A DNA stretch of 64,000 nt from Hygrophila difformis. Its lineage: Eukaryota > Streptophyta > Magnoliopsida > Lamiales > Acanthaceae. The stretch lies in contig JAOANR010000002.1 in NCBI GenBank assembly GCA_030278955.1, positions 7,553,982 through 7,617,981 of the forward strand, in the 5' to 3' direction. The position numbers and the translations under genes are program-made. The notes beneath the pieces are model-generated. The model was given only the letters and a program-made list of their open reading frames with translations. It was not told the DNA's origin and did not search any database. Of this stretch, positions 1-11,822 are shown piece by piece. Each line of letters starts with the position of its first letter. Position 1 is the stretch's first letter.

Positions 1-489
1 TTTACTACTATCATTTTGTTGTCTTCAACAACTTCATGTTTCCCAATTGTTTGTTTGAAAGGCAACATATCCGCACCAGATTGCAATCTACTCCCACTAT
101 TTGTTATCCATTAGCTAATTCGTTGCCCCCAAGTCCCCAACCACCTTATTGAAGCCATTTTTTATTTTTTAATTAATTAATTTTTTTTTTACCCATGTTC
201 ATTGAAATAAATATAAAATGACCTTCGCATTTCGCATACATGATACAACCTTTTCGACTTACCAGTCAGGACTTGGGCCAGGACAACCGGTGCATTGTGA
301 ATTTGTTATCAATTTAGACTTTGTGCATTCATTATTTTATTTTATTAGTATAATCTAAATATTCAATTCAATTATTTTATAATTACAAATTCATTCATTT
401 TTTTCCTTCTAAAAACCACATCACATATTAAAATTATACACACATGTAGATTTGTATTTGTCTATTAAGATTAAAACAAAATGATAAAA
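1..489. other. AT-rich intergenic DNA, no gene seen
   Basis: AT-rich sequence with poly-A/T runs and no long open frame on either strand. I see no transposon ends, RNA gene or coding signal here. Confidence 0.5.
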
Positions 490-860
490 TAGTCCAATGA
501 ATGGAAAAAAAAAGCCCATATCATCCTACAATTTTAAAAAATTTCTAAAACAGTCCCACAAATATCGAATTAGACGAATCTGTTCCATAACTACCATAAT
601 TTTCGCCCAACCCGTTATGAATCCGATTTTTTTGCTAATCATCGCCGAACTCGTCCCATAACTACTCTAATCATCGCCGAACTCATCCCTGCATTAGAAT
701 AGTTATGGAACGGGTTCGGCAAAAAGTAGCAAAAAAAGGGATTTGGGACGGATTCGTCTAATTCAATTTTTGTAGAATGATTTTGAAAATTGAAAAAACT
801 TATGTGACTAAATAGATTTTTTCTTTTTTTTTTTCCGTCCAGTGAATTGTCAACACAATA
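490..860. repeat. Imperfect foldback (MITE-like) element
   Basis: The left part (about 490-655) is imperfectly repeated in inverted orientation in the right part (about 650-860). Both arms share an aattagacgaatc block and a poly-A block flanked by ggaaaaa, and the middle repeats cgccgaactc and ataactac motifs on opposite strands. I could not define a target duplication, so the class is unknown. The small minus-strand open frame across it looks like a by-product of the repeat and not a gene. Confidence 0.35.
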
Positions 861-1071
861 CAAAAATGATTGAGTAATCATTAATTTTAATCAAGGTTTA
901 ATTTTTCGAAGTTTAGATAATTCTTCAGTAATTAAAACGCAGACTAATATATAAATCGAAGGAATATAGACCCGTAAAAGAGCATCACCATCTCCCAATT
1001 GGTATTTAATTCGGAAAAAAGGCCAAATATATCTTTTTTGTTTAAAAAAAAGCCAAATATATCATTTTTCT

Positions 1072-3216
1072 TGTGATGTCAAAAAAAAAAAAAAATTGCA
1101 TACAACTATGGTGCAAGATTTAATTTATTTATTACTTAATGAGGTTATTTAGTTCAGTTATTTTATTTAATTTTTGGTAAAACCTAACTACGTTGGTTTA
1201 TAATTATTTATTTGGATAATTTGGATAATAATAATAATAGGGGTACAGTTCTTTCAACCCTTTACTGGCTACTTGGCAAGTTTGAATATAGTCTACTAAA
1301 AATAGTGGGTATCTTTTATACCAATTATCCCACAGCTCTCGTGCATTCAAACCTGTTCCCAGATACTTCTCTAACCACTACCATATTCTGTTGAACCCTC
1401 TCCAACGTGAGTAGTTTAAGTACCCATTTTCACCAAAATTTCCCCCACTGCTCTTCCATTCATTTCAGACGGTGGGTAATGGGTATAATTCTCTCTTTCA
1501 ATCCTCCTATCGTTCATTGCATCCTTCTTACTATTGTGTTGTTTTATTTTGTTGCCAGGAAGATTTGGCAATTTATAATTCTCAACCACCTGCTGCTTGT
1601 CACTATTTTCATCAACTCTCAAATCGGTAAGTTAATTTCCTTATTCCATACATCAGTTCCTGTCTACTCCTCATTTTGTCAATTTCCCTTCTCACTATTC
1701 GTCGGATCTGTGTGCCTATAATCGAAAGTGCGTTTAATTACGTCATCTTCGGTTCAGCACTGTAATTGAAAACCCACATACCACTGTTCTCGTGTGTGAA
1801 CTTTAATTCTCCAGCCATTTGTATGCCATCCTTGAATTTCTGCCTCCGTCTGCTAGATTCTTATTTCCAAATTTCCAAACTTTAATTCAGTCGACTCTTG
1901 GTCCTTCCCTTTTTACTGTTTGGCCGAATTTCTAAATTTCAGCGTCGGAATCGTGTTTAAACGACCACTGTTATGCGTATGAAGTATATTTATATTGTTG
2001 TCTCTTGTATTGTGTGTATGAGGGTCGACAGATTTCCTCAAGCAAAATGAATTCAAGTAGTGTGTGACATTGTGGGTGTATTAGTTGCGTGGGTCCCAGT
2101 GGTCAAATAAAATTGTTGATGGCAAAGGGTTTACAACCTGAATTTCATATTCATTTTAAAACCTATGTGCCTAGTTCAGTATGTGAGTTTTAGTAATTGA
2201 TCCCTGTAGCAAGAAATAGTTTCATGACTTTTTAATCCCTTGATGGTGGTAATGACGTGTCTCATGACTTTTTAATCCCTTGATGGTGGTAATGACGTGT
2301 CTGTCTTGAATCTTATGTTATTACCGAAGCGATGAGTTTGTGATTAAGAGATATCCTGGTTTATGGTGTCGGTTTTCTCTAAGGTTGATGGTAAATGACA
2401 CAAATATCAGCTACTCGCCCTTTTGTTTTGGGGTCTGGTGGTACAATATATATGTAAATCGGTTTTGGTAAATTATATGTTTTATGAAACCAATGCATGA
2501 ACTACTTGACATTTGGATATTGGATATCGGATATTTGATGAGGGTAATTGTCCCTCTTATTGGGTAGAGCCTGCATGTGTCTATAACCCTAGACAGTCGG
2601 AGTACTAGTCTAGGACACCGGTGTTAGTAGTTATAGAGTCCTCTGCATGGCGAGAGATGATATATGTGATTATTGGATTGGTATGGTGCATTGGATTGGT
2701 TTCATTTAACATATGTGTTACCTACATTATAAATTTTTGGAATTTAAATTCGGTAAATTGTCACTATCGGTATATAATTATTCTTTTGTGTCGTTGAGTC
2801 AACCCTAAGCCTCCAACATGTGTGGGATAGGGGATTGACTTACTCAGCATTGCTGATGTTGTTGCTTTCATTCTTTTTCAGGATAGGTGACTGAGATTGG
2901 CCTGGCATTTGCATTGGGATTTTGGGGATTTTTGAAATAAGCTTTTATGTCGCACTATTTCTTTTCGACCCTGCGAGGTCAAAGTGGTACTTTAAGTATT
3001 CAATTACATTTTTTCCTAGTCTTATAAACTAGTATGGTACGTACTAAACTGATTTTTATAGATAATTATTATTTTATGGTTGGCCATTGCGATTTTAAAT
3101 ATATTCTAAATTTTAAGCCTTAGCATTTTCTATTTAAGTCATCTTGGTATTGAACTCAAATAGAAAATGTGGCGGTAACACCCTTCTTCCGCTGTTTTTA
3201 AAATGGGGGTGTTACA
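1072..3216 (+). repeat. 5' LTR of the gypsy element
   Basis: 2,145 bp, tgtgatgtc...ggggtgttaca, nearly identical to 8907-11053. It is followed by aag and the primer-binding site, which fixes the 3' boundary. It contains a 40-bp direct tandem duplication at 2223-2302. Short open frames in it (for example 1212-1394 and 1407-1721) recur identically in the other LTR and are not genes. Confidence 0.95.
2223..2302 (+). repeat. 40-bp tandem duplication inside the LTR
   Basis: Two exact adjacent 40-bp units (2223-2262 and 2263-2302), each starting catgacttttt and ending gacgtgtct. The same pair is in the 3' LTR at 10060-10139, so the duplication predates this insertion. Confidence 0.95.
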
Positions 3217-3219
3217 AAG

Positions 3220-3231
3220 TGGTATCAGAGC
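3220..3231 (+). promoter_or_regulatory. Primer-binding site (initiator Met tRNA)
   Basis: tggtatcagagc, three bases after the 5' LTR. This matches the 3' end of plant initiator-methionine tRNA, the usual primer for minus-strand synthesis in plant Ty3/gypsy elements. Confidence 0.95.
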
Positions 3232-3380
3232 GATATTTTTAAATATGTTAAATATATATATATTTAATTATTATTCTAGTATGGTTTAGAATTTTAAAAC
3301 CTTGCATAATTTTAACATAAAGTTTTTGGTAAAGCCGTTTATAACATAGTTGTGTAATTATCATTCTTGTTATCGCATGG

Positions 3381-3395
3381 TTATTATTATTATTA

Positions 3396-3435
<40 letters not shown>

Positions 3436-3447
3436 TATTATTATTAT
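3381..3447. repeat. (TTA)n microsatellite
   Basis: About 22 trinucleotide units of tta with a few interruptions in the leader of the gypsy element. It yields an asparagine-rich spurious frame on the minus strand. Confidence 0.95.
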
Positions 3448-3574
3448 GCATTAAATTATAAATAGTGGATTAAATATTTTTAAATTTTGGGGGTGGGCAT
3501 TTGCATCCATATTGCATGTCTAACTTGTTGATAATTATGGGTATATGATATGATGTTGGACTTGGATTATTTAG

Positions 3575-3904
3575 ATGGCTGACGGGAATAGTCGGGACAA
3601 GGTCATTGATGATCTTTTGGGTATGGTACCACACCTCGTAAAGAGGTTAGATGAAACTCAAGAAGAGCTGAAACGATCCAATGAGCGGAACCAAAGGCTT
3701 CAGCAAAGAAACGAAACCTTAATGGCAACACTCGAGGAACGTGTGAACAAACGCATAGAGGATGCCCGCAACTTTGTTGCGGAAGCCAAGAAGGATAGGG
3801 CCGCTACCAATACTCGGTTGGCGGAAATTAAAACGCGCATACTACAATGTGTAGCAAATCAAAGTGACTCAACCCCGATGAGGAGTACGAAGAGGAGTGA
3901 ATGA
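3575..3904 (+). CDS. Small coiled-coil ORF upstream of gag
   Basis: An intact 109-codon frame in the retrotransposon leader, between the primer-binding site and gag (gag starts 207 bp after its stop). It is rich in Glu, Arg, Lys and Gln with spaced Leu, Met and Val residues, so most of residues 20-90 should form an alpha-helical coiled coil. There is no signal peptide, membrane segment or cysteine cluster. The ATG at 3575 is the first in frame. I do not recognise the family. A DNA- or RNA-binding accessory protein is possible from charge alone, but nothing shows it. I did not see an equivalent in the leaders of elements X or Y. Confidence 0.6.
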   Translation: MADGNSRDKVIDDLLGMVPHLVKRLDETQEELKRSNERNQRLQQRNETLMATLEERVNKRIEDARNFVAEAKKDRAATNTRLAEIKTRILQCVANQSDSTPMRSTKRSE

Positions 3905-4110
3905 TCACTTTTACTATTATGATTTCGTTTCGTCTATATGATTAATTCTATGTTGCATTTGAAATTGCTTACTGTTGGTATTGTTTTTGGGCATTTTGAG
4001 TGGACTACTCTTTTGCTACTGTCTTATTTCTATGTCCCTTTTTTTTATATCTGCTACATTTTCTGGAATACTCAAACAAGAACTTATGTATTGTGTGCGT
4101 GTGAAGCAGA

Positions 4111-7026
4111 ATGGCCAACAATCAGGCAGATGACCGCGAAGTTGACCCAGTGGGAGATCAACCTAATCCTTTCAATGCACCTCTTCCAAACAATGATAGG
4201 GAACGATTAAGGGTTCTTGAACAAATGGTGGTTATGCTGAGTGCCGACCTTCATAGGCAAAGGGGTGATACACAAGCTGCTCCTGTCGTACCACCGACAC
4301 CGGCGCCAATTGACTACCTCGATGTGGTTCTCAAACATCGGCCCCCAACCTATGAAGGACAGGAAGACCCTGAAAAGCTGGAAGAATGGATTGATACACT
4401 GGATAAGCTACTCACAGCAATAAAATGTCCGGATGACCAAAGGGTGGAGGTAGCAACCTACTTTCTGAGAAAAGCAGCTGATAAGTGGTGGAGACTACAC
4501 ATCCAAGATCAAACTGCGGAATATGGATGGGATGAGTTCAAGGAGGCCTTAAGGAAGAGATTCTATCCGATGAGTGTTAAAAATGCAAAGTATGAGGAGT
4601 TCATAACCTTGCGACAAGGAAAGATGAGTGTGCATGAATACTACGTTCAGTTTACTGAACTACTGAATTTTGCTCCAGCCTTGGTGCCAACTGATCATGA
4701 CAAGGCACAAAAGTTTGAGTTGGGTCTGAACTTGGCAATTCGGGAGGGACTAGGAGGTAAACAATTCTCAAGTCTCCAAAAGATCTATGATCGAGCATGT
4801 GCAGTTGCTCGAGTTCAAGAGCATAAAAGGAAACTGAATGAAAGACAGACTCAAGAGAAAAGGGGAAGGATTGAAATTGGAAGGAATGATAACAACCCTC
4901 CAAGGCAAGAACGTGACCACAGAGGTGGAGGACAAAGAAGGGAAGAAAGGGGAAGAATCTTGACCCCTTGTTCGAAGTGCAATCGGCGACATTTGGTGAA
5001 AGAATGCCCTAGCCCAACAGCATGTAACCGATGCGGCAAAGAGGGACACTTTGCTAAGGAGTGCCACACTCGCATTGATAGGATCACGATACGAGAGGAT
5101 CTGAACAGAGGTCCGAGACAGCAACAACAGCAATACCAGCAAGGACAGAATAATCAGTATCGGAGGAACGGAAATGGGAATTGGAATGGAAATAGGAATT
5201 GGAACGGAAACCGCAATGGGAATAATCAGCGTCCATATCAGCAACAGCAAGGAAATGGAAATCAGGGTGGTAATGATCAGAACCGTGGAGGAAACCGATT
5301 CGAGCAGCAGGGGCGCCTCAATGTGATTAATCAGGCGGATTTACCGGAGCAACAAGCCGATGTCTTGCAAGGTACATTTTTAATACTTGGTGTACCTGTT
5401 CATATATTATTTGATTCTGGTGCAAGCTGTTCGTTTATGGCATCTCGAGTAGTTAAGAGTCTACAACTTCCACCACCTAAGTCTATCACACTAGGGATTT
5501 CTCTACCATCAGGGGACGTAATTCCCTGTAAGAAAAGATATACTGATGTCCCTATCACCATAGAAGGAGTAGTCTTTCCGGCATCAGTGGCAGAATTTGA
5601 CCTGAGGGATTTTGACATTATCCTTGGGATGGATTGGCTAACACAATTCAAGGCAAGGATCGACTGTCAGAAGCAGAAGGTGGTCCTACGAGGACCAAAG
5701 GGAGAGAAGGTGGCATACTATGTGAACCCGCGTAAGCCGACTACCAAGTGGGTGACAGCTCCACAATTGGGAACGATGCTACGTAAAGGATACCCATTGT
5801 TTATGTGTCATGTGCACAACATGCAAGCTAAGGAAGAAGGATTGGAGTCGATACCGGTGATCAAGGAATACCCGGACATCTTTCCTGAAGAGATACCCGG
5901 GATGCCACCTGTTCGAGATGTAGACTTCACGATTGATGTGGTGCCTGGAACAGAGCCAATCTCAAAAGCTCCATATCGATTAGCTCCGGCTGAGATGAAA
6001 GAATTGAAAGATCAATTAGAAGAGTTGCTGAGTAAAGGATATATTCGACCGAGCACTTCACCGTGGGGAGCTCCAGTGCTCTTTGTCAGAAAGAAGGATG
6101 GAGGGATGAGGCTATGCATTGATTATCGGGGACTGAACCAAGTAACGGTTAAAAACAAGTATCCTCTACCGCGGATAGACGACCTGTTTGACCAGTTAAA
6201 GGGTGCACGAGTCTTTTCAAAAATTGACCTGCGATCAGGGTATCACCAGTTGCGAGTGGCAGAGAGAGATATACCTAAGACAGCTTTTCGTACAAGGTAC
6301 GGCCACTATGAATTTACGGTGATGTCCTTCGGCTTGACGAACGCACCAGCAGCCTTTATGGGACTGATGAACAATGTCTTTCGGGAACTGTTGGACCAAT
6401 GCGTAGTCGTCTTCATTGATGATATCTTGATATATTCAAAGAATGCAGAAGAGCATGCGCAGCACCTACGACAAGTGTTGGAATTGTTGAGAAAGCACCA
6501 ACTCTATGCTAAACTGTCGAAATGCGAGTTTTGGCTAGATAAAGTGGCATTCTTAGGTCACATTGTTTCAGCTGAAGGAGTATCAGTGGATCCGACAAAG
6601 GTAGCAGCAGTTGCCGAATGGTCCGTACCGAAGAGCCAAACGGAGATTCGAAGTTTTCTGGGTTTGGCAGGATATTATCGGAGGTTTATTAAGGACTTCT
6701 CCAAAATTGCTCGACCCTTGACTCAAATGCTAAAAAAGGGGTCGAGGTATCAATGGACGGAGCAGTGTGAACAAGCCTTTCAAGAGCTAAAGAAGTTGCT
6801 CACTTCAGCACCTGTTCTCACTTTGCCAAACGACAAAGAAGACTTTGAGATATACAGTGATGCATCAAAATTTGGACTTGGTTGTGTTCTGATGCAACAA
6901 CGGAAGGTCATAGCTTATGCCTCGCGACAATTGAGGCCACATGAAGAGAATTATCCTACACACGACTTGGAACTAGCAGCTGTGGTGTTTGCCTTAAAGA
7001 TCTGGCGGCACTACCTATATGGGTGA
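4111..7026 (+). CDS. Gypsy Gag-protease-RT-RNase H, ends at an in-frame stop
   Basis: 971 codons. Gag core with tryptophan-rich retrotransposon-gag features lies around residues 70-200. Two zinc knuckles follow: CX2CX3HX4C at 287-298 and CX2CX4HX4C at 305-318, both complete. A Gln/Asn/Gly-rich linker (about 335-400) leads to an aspartic protease with DSGA at 435-438. Reverse transcriptase spans about 590-850 with catalytic FIDD at 768-771, and RNase H begins near 905 (YSDAS, Asp 917). The frame stops at TGA 7024-7026 inside RNase H and continues in the same frame to 8778. Element Y has arginine at the aligned position, so the stop probably arose from a C-to-T change at a CGA codon. Translation normally gives Gag-Pol as one product; here integrase would not be made without readthrough. 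Confidence 0.92.
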   Translation: MANNQADDREVDPVGDQPNPFNAPLPNNDRERLRVLEQMVVMLSADLHRQRGDTQAAPVVPPTPAPIDYLDVVLKHRPPTYEGQEDPEKLEEWIDTLDKLLTAIKCPDDQRVEVATYFLRKAADKWWRLHIQDQTAEYGWDEFKEALRKRFYPMSVKNAKYEEFITLRQGKMSVHEYYVQFTELLNFAPALVPTDHDKAQKFELGLNLAIREGLGGKQFSSLQKIYDRACAVARVQEHKRKLNERQTQEKRGRIEIGRNDNNPPRQERDHRGGGQRREERGRILTPCSKCNRRHLVKECPSPTACNRCGKEGHFAKECHTRIDRITIREDLNRGPRQQQQQYQQGQNNQYRRNGNGNWNGNRNWNGNRNGNNQRPYQQQQGNGNQGGNDQNRGGNRFEQQGRLNVINQADLPEQQADVLQGTFLILGVPVHILFDSGASCSFMASRVVKSLQLPPPKSITLGISLPSGDVIPCKKRYTDVPITIEGVVFPASVAEFDLRDFDIILGMDWLTQFKARIDCQKQKVVLRGPKGEKVAYYVNPRKPTTKWVTAPQLGTMLRKGYPLFMCHVHNMQAKEEGLESIPVIKEYPDIFPEEIPGMPPVRDVDFTIDVVPGTEPISKAPYRLAPAEMKELKDQLEELLSKGYIRPSTSPWGAPVLFVRKKDGGMRLCIDYRGLNQVTVKNKYPLPRIDDLFDQLKGARVFSKIDLRSGYHQLRVAERDIPKTAFRTRYGHYEFTVMSFGLTNAPAAFMGLMNNVFRELLDQCVVVFIDDILIYSKNAEEHAQHLRQVLELLRKHQLYAKLSKCEFWLDKVAFLGHIVSAEGVSVDPTKVAAVAEWSVPKSQTEIRSFLGLAGYYRRFIKDFSKIARPLTQMLKKGSRYQWTEQCEQAFQELKKLLTSAPVLTLPNDKEDFEIYSDASKFGLGCVLMQQRKVIAYASRQLRPHEENYPTHDLELAAVVFALKIWRHYLYG

Positions 7027-8778
7027 ACATGTAGGATATTTACTGATCATAAGAGTTTGAAATACATCTTCACACAAAAAGAGTTGAATATGAGGCAAAG
7101 ACGGTGGCTCGAGCTCATTAAAGACTATGACCTAGACATTGCTTACCATGAAGGGAAGGCAAATGTGGTGGCTGATGCACTAAGTCGTAAGACGAAACAT
7201 TTGGCAAACACAAGAATACTGCCTTCTCAGCTCTATATGGATTTGGTTCGGTTGGATATTGAGCTTGTTCATCAAGGAACAGTGTTGGCTATGTTGAACA
7301 ACTTAACCATCAAACCAACACTATTCGATGAGATTCGTGAAGCTCAACCTGGAGATGTGAAACTTGAAAGAATCAAAGAGAAGATAGCGCAAGGCAAGGC
7401 AGACGAGTTCAAAATTCATGAAGATGGGAGTATTCGTTATCAAGGACGATGGTGCGTACCGAAAAGGTGTGTGGAGTTGAAACAAAGGATTATGGAGGAA
7501 GGGCACAACACACCATATTCAGTGCACCCGGGGGAAGGAAAACTGTATAAAGATCTGAAAGAAGTGTTCTGGTGGCCAAGGATGAAGCAAGAAGTAAGTG
7601 AGTTTGTGTCAAAGTGCTTGACATGTCAGAAAGTAAAAGCTGAGCGTAAGAAGCCGTTGGGCTTGATGCAACCGTTGGAGATTCCATCATGGAAATGGGA
7701 AAGCATCTCTATGGATTTCGTATCTGGACTGCCGAAGACACTGAGGGGTATGAATAAAATATGGGTAATTGTGGATCGACTCACTAAAGCAGCTATTTTT
7801 ATACCCATGAAGGACACATGGACCATGGATCAACTAGCGAAGGCATATGTTGATAATGTGGTGAGAAGGCATGGAATACCTCAAGACATCGTGTCTGATC
7901 GAGACAGTCGATTTGTCTCAAATTTCTGGACAAAGTTGCAAGAAGCTTTTGGGACTAAGCTAAAGATGAGCACTGCATTCCATCCCATGACAGACGGTCA
8001 AACTGAGAGGACAATACAAACACTAGAGGACATGTTACGCGCATGCGTCCTAGAATTCAAAGGTAGTTGGGAAGATCGATTGCCCCTAATCGAGTTTTCC
8101 TATAATAATAGCTACCACTCAAGTATTTGGATGGCACCGTTTGAAGCATTATATGGACGACGGTGCCGAAGCCCATTATGTTGGAGGGATGATACGGAGG
8201 CAGTGGTCGTGGGACCACAACTTATTGATGACTCAGTCGAAGCAATTAAAGTCATTCAACAGAAGATGAAAGCAGCTCAAGATCGACAAAAGAGCTATGC
8301 CGATCAACGCCGCCAAATGGGAGAATTCGCAGTTGGTGATAAGGTCCTCTTAAAAATATCGCCGATGCGAGGAGTGATGCGCTTTGGGAAGCGTGGGAAG
8401 TTAAGCCCACGATATATTGGCCCTTACGAGATTGTCGAGCGAGTAGGAAATCTTGCCTACCGGCTCGCCTTACCAGTGGAGCTTGCACGAGTACACAATG
8501 TCTTTCATATATCTCAATTGAAGAAATATCATCATGACCCCTCTCATATTCTCCAACCGGAAGTCATTGAGTTGGACGAAGACTTGACATACGAGGTACG
8601 TCCGATGCGCATCCTGGATACAAAAGAGAGAGCAACAAGGAATCGAACAATTCGCATGGTTAAAGTCCTATGGTCAAACCACGACTATGAAGAAGCTACT
8701 TGGGAGATGGAGGAAGATGTAAAGACAAAATACCCAGAGTTATTCATCGAAGCTAGCGAACAAGTTATGCGGACATAA
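7027..8778 (+). CDS. Gypsy RNase H end, integrase and chromodomain (downstream of the stop)
   Basis: Same reading frame as the upstream polyprotein, separated only by TGA 7024-7026; the first ATG after it is at 7057. Counting from that Met, the integrase zinc site HHCC is at H150, H157, C187 and C190. The catalytic triad is D220, D281 and E317, with the classic 35-residue gap between the last two. The GPY/F-type region follows near 450-480. A chromodomain-like segment (around 535-565) with the aromatic residues W, Y and W ends the protein; in chromoviruses this domain directs integration toward marked chromatin. Everything here looks intact, so the element fails only at the one stop. Confidence 0.92.
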   Translation, partial: TCRIFTDHKSLKYIFTQKELNMRQRRWLELIKDYDLDIAYHEGKANVVADALSRKTKHLANTRILPSQLYMDLVRLDIELVHQGTVLAMLNNLTIKPTLFDEIREAQPGDVKLERIKEKIAQGKADEFKIHEDGSIRYQGRWCVPKRCVELKQRIMEEGHNTPYSVHPGEGKLYKDLKEVFWWPRMKQEVSEFVSKCLTCQKVKAERKKPLGLMQPLEIPSWKWESISMDFVSGLPKTLRGMNKIWVIVDRLTKAAIFIPMKDTWTMDQLAKAYVDNVVRRHGIPQDIVSDRDSRFVSNFWTKLQEAFGTKLKMSTAFHPMTDGQTERTIQTLEDMLRACVLEFKGSWEDRLPLIEFSYNNSYHSSIWMAPFEALYGRRCRSPLCWRDDTEAVVVGPQLIDDSVEAIKVIQQKMKAAQDRQKSYADQRRQMGEFAVGDKVLLKISPMRGVMRFGKRGKLSPRYIGPYEIVERVGNLAYRLALPVELARVHNVFHISQLKKYHHDPSHILQPEVIELDEDLTYEVRPMRILDTKERATRNRTIRMVKVLWSNHDYEEATWEMEEDVKTKYPELFIEASEQVMRT

Positions 8779-8893
8779 CTATTTATTCAAGGTGGGGAGG
8801 ATGTAACGACTTGATGATATAAGGTTAGTATCCTATGACTAACTTTCGGTAATGACATATTCGTAACAAACTTCGAGGACGAAGTTTTTCTTT

Positions 8894-8906
8894 AAGGAGG
8901 GCAGAT
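8894..8906 (+). promoter_or_regulatory. Polypurine tract
   Basis: aaggagggcag directly before the 3' LTR. This is the plus-strand primer site for reverse transcription. The preceding cttcgaggacgaag segment is also a usual neighbour in this clade. Confidence 0.85.
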
Positions 8907-11053
8907 TGTGATGTCAAAAAAAAAAAAAAAAATTGCATACAACTATGGTGCAAGATTTAATTTATTTATTACTTAATGAGGTTATTTAGTTCAGTTATTT
9001 TATTTAATTTTTGGTAAAACCTAACTACGTTGGTTTATAATTATTTATTTGGATAATTTGGATAATAATAATAATAGGGGTACAGTTCTTTCAACCCTTT
9101 ACTGGCTACTTGGCAAGTTTGAATATAGTCTACTAAAAATAGTGGGTATCTTTTATACCAATTATCCCACAGCTCTCGTGCATTCAAACCTGTTCCCAGA
9201 TACTTCTCTAACCACTACCATATTCTGTTGAACCCTCTCCAACGTGAGTAGTTTAAGTACCCATTTTCACCAAAATTTCCCCCACTGCTCTTCCATTCAT
9301 TTCAGACGGTGGGTAATGGGTATAATTCTCTCTTTCAATCCTCCTATCGTTCATTGCATCCTTCTTACTATTGTGTTGTTTTATTTTGTTGCCAGGAAGA
9401 TTTGGCAATTTATAATTCTCAACCACCTGCTGCTTGTCACTATTTTCATCAACTCTCAAATCGGTAAGTTAATTTCCTTATTCCATACATCAGTTCCTGT
9501 CTACTCCTCATTTTGTCAATTTCCCTTCTCACTATTCGTCGGATCTGTGTGCCTATAATCGAAAGTGCGTTTAATTACGTCATCTTCGGTTCAGCACTGT
9601 AATTGAAAACCCACATACCACTGTTCTCGTGTGTGAACTTTAATTCTCCAGCCATTTGTATGCCATCCTTGAATTTCTGCCTCCGTCTGCTAGATTCTTA
9701 TTTCCAAATTTCCAAACTTTAATTCAGTCGACTCTTGGTCCTTCCCTTTTTACTGTTTGGCCGAATTTCTAAATTTCAGCGTCGGAATCGTGTTTAAACG
9801 ACCACTGTTATGCGTATGAAGTATATTTATATTGTTGTCTCTTGTATTGTGTGTATGAGGGTCGACAGATTTCCTCAAGCAAAATGAATTCAAGTAGTGT
9901 GTGACATTGTGGGTGTATTAGTTGCGTGGGTCCCAGTGGTCAAATAAAATTGTTGATGGCAAAGGGTTTACAACCTGAATTTCATATTCATTTTAAAACC
10001 TATGTGCCTAGTTCAGTATGTGAGTTTTAGTAATTGATCCCTGTAGCAAGAAATAGTTTCATGACTTTTTAATCCCTTGATGGTGGTAATGACGTGTCTC
10101 ATGACTTTTTAATCCCTTGATGGTGGTAATGACGTGTCTGTCTTGAATCTTATGTTATTACCGAAGCGATGAGTTTGTGATTAAGAGATATCCTGGTTTA
10201 TGGTGTCGGTTTTCTCTAAGGTTGATGGTAAATGACACAAATATCAGCTACTCGCCCTTTTGTTTTGGGGTCTGGTGGTACAATATATATGTAAATCGGT
10301 TTTGGTAAATTATATGTTTTATGAAATCAATGCATGAACTACTTGACATTTGGATATTGGATATCGGATATTTGATGAGGGTAATTGTCCCTCTTATTGG
10401 GTAGAGCCTGCATGTGTCTATAACCCTAGACAGTCGGAGTACTAGTCTAGGACACCGGTGTTAGTAGTTATAGAGTCCTCTGCATGGCGAGAGATGATAT
10501 ATGTGATTATTGGATTGGTATGGTGCATTGGATTGGTTTCATTTAACATATGTGTTACCTACATTATAAATTTTTGGAATTTAAATTCGGTAAATTGTCA
10601 CTATCGGTATATAATTATTCTTTTGTGTCGTTGAGTCAACCCTAAGCCTCCAGCATGTGTGGGATAGGGGATTGACTTACTCAGCATTGCTGATGTTGTT
10701 GCTTTCATTCTTTTTCAGGATAGGTGACTGAGATTGGCCTGGCATTTGCATTGGGATTTTGGGGATTTTTGAAATAAGCTTTTATGTCGCACTATTTCTT
10801 TTCGACCCTGCGAGGTCAAAGTGGTACTTTAAGTATTCAATTACATTTTTTCCTAGTCTTATAAACTAGTATGGTACGTACTAAACTGATTTTTATAGAT
10901 AATTATTATTTTATGGTTGGCCATTGCGATTTTAAATATATTCTAAATTTTAAGCCTTAGCATTTTCTATTTAAGTCATCTTGGTATTGAACTCAAATAG
11001 AAAATGTGGCGGTAACACCCTTCTTCCGCTGTTTTTAAAATGGGGGTGTTACA
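8907..11053 (+). repeat. 3' LTR of the gypsy element
   Basis: 2,147 bp, TG...CA, with only two base changes and a longer poly-A run compared with the 5' LTR. It is followed by the target duplication tttct, after which the interrupted foldback arm resumes. Confidence 0.95.
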
Positions 11054-11200
11054 TTTCTATTTTATTACCGAATTTATCCTCTACATATGCTAATTATATC
11101 CGGAAATATCCTAAATTCACTAATCGTTGAATGTCTGCTGACGTGGCAATAAATTAACTTAAACCCTACACGCTGGATCGAATTTGAAGTGTGTCTTAAT

Positions 11201-11822
11201 TAGGGCTGGGGAAAAATACCGAATATACTGCATACCGCACATACCATATCGAAAAAATACCGAAAATATCGAAATTTTCGGTATACCGTAATTTTCGGTA
11301 TGGTATCATACCGTACCGTAAGATTTCGGTACGGTAACGGTATAAATTTTTTGATACCGTGGTATATCGCTACCGACCAGACTTTGGTATATACCACGGT
11401 TTCGGTATATACCGTGATACCGTTATATACCGTAATATAAATATGTTGGTATATAGCGAAAGTTCGGTATGCCGGTATATACCGCAATACCGGTATGTCG
11501 GTATGTAGTGAATGTTCGGTATACCGCGATACGGTATGTCGGTATGTACTGAATGTTCGGTATAGCGGTATATACCGAACTTACCGGAATGTCGGATGGA
11601 AATATTTCATACCGAAACTTTCGGTATACCGAAGATCGTTATACCGAAATGTTCGGTATGGCAACGGTATGAAATTTTTCATATCGTAAAGTTCGGTAAA
11701 GTATACGGTACGGAGAATTTTTTTCGGTATGATACCGTACCGAAAATTATAGTATACCGAAAATTTCGATATTTTTTTTTCGATACGGTATGCGGCATAC
11801 TCGGTATTTTTCCCCAGCCCTA
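11201..11822. repeat. Palindrome-rich core (cggtataccg motifs), possibly an hAT-like unit
   Basis: About 620 bp made almost wholly of variants of ttcggtataccgaa and cggtatataccg, on both strands. It is bounded by tagggctgggg and its complement ccccagcccta, and the next bases (aaaaataccga) are inverted too. Such ends resemble plant hAT-type or related MITE termini, so an element may lie nested within the Mutator-like one. I found no 8-bp target duplication, since the bases outside belong to the inverted arms. Short open frames in it (11200-11487, 11495-11689, 11596-11823) arise from the repeat. Confidence 0.75.

Larger units (their letters stand above)
1072..11053 (+). mobile_element. Full-length Ty3/gypsy chromovirus (Tekay/Del-like)
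   Basis: A complete LTR retrotransposon of 9,982 bp: 5' LTR 1072-3216, primer site 3220-3231, leader with a small coiled-coil frame, gag-protease-RT-RNase H-integrase-chromodomain in one frame, purine tract, and 3' LTR 8907-11053. LTRs begin TG and end CA. The flanking 5-bp duplication is tttct (1067-1071 and 11054-11058). The long LTRs, domain order and C-terminal chromodomain fit the Tekay (Del) clade of chromoviruses; the clade name is an inference. The LTRs differ only at 2490/10327 (c/t), 2816/10653 (a/g) and in a poly-A run of 15 versus 17, so the insertion is recent. One in-frame TGA (7024-7026) breaks the polyprotein. Confidence 0.95.

Noticed and set aside
1212..1721. Open frames in the gypsy LTR (also at 9049-9558)
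   Set aside because: They recur identically in both LTRs, lack any known motif and lie in non-coding terminal repeats.
3248..3451. Asparagine-rich minus-strand frame
   Set aside because: It is a translation of the (TTA)n microsatellite in the retrotransposon leader.
4652..5250. Minus-strand frames of 78-160 codons opposite gag
   Set aside because: They are shadows of the gag frame, with hydrophobic bias from the complement of Asn/Gln-rich codons.
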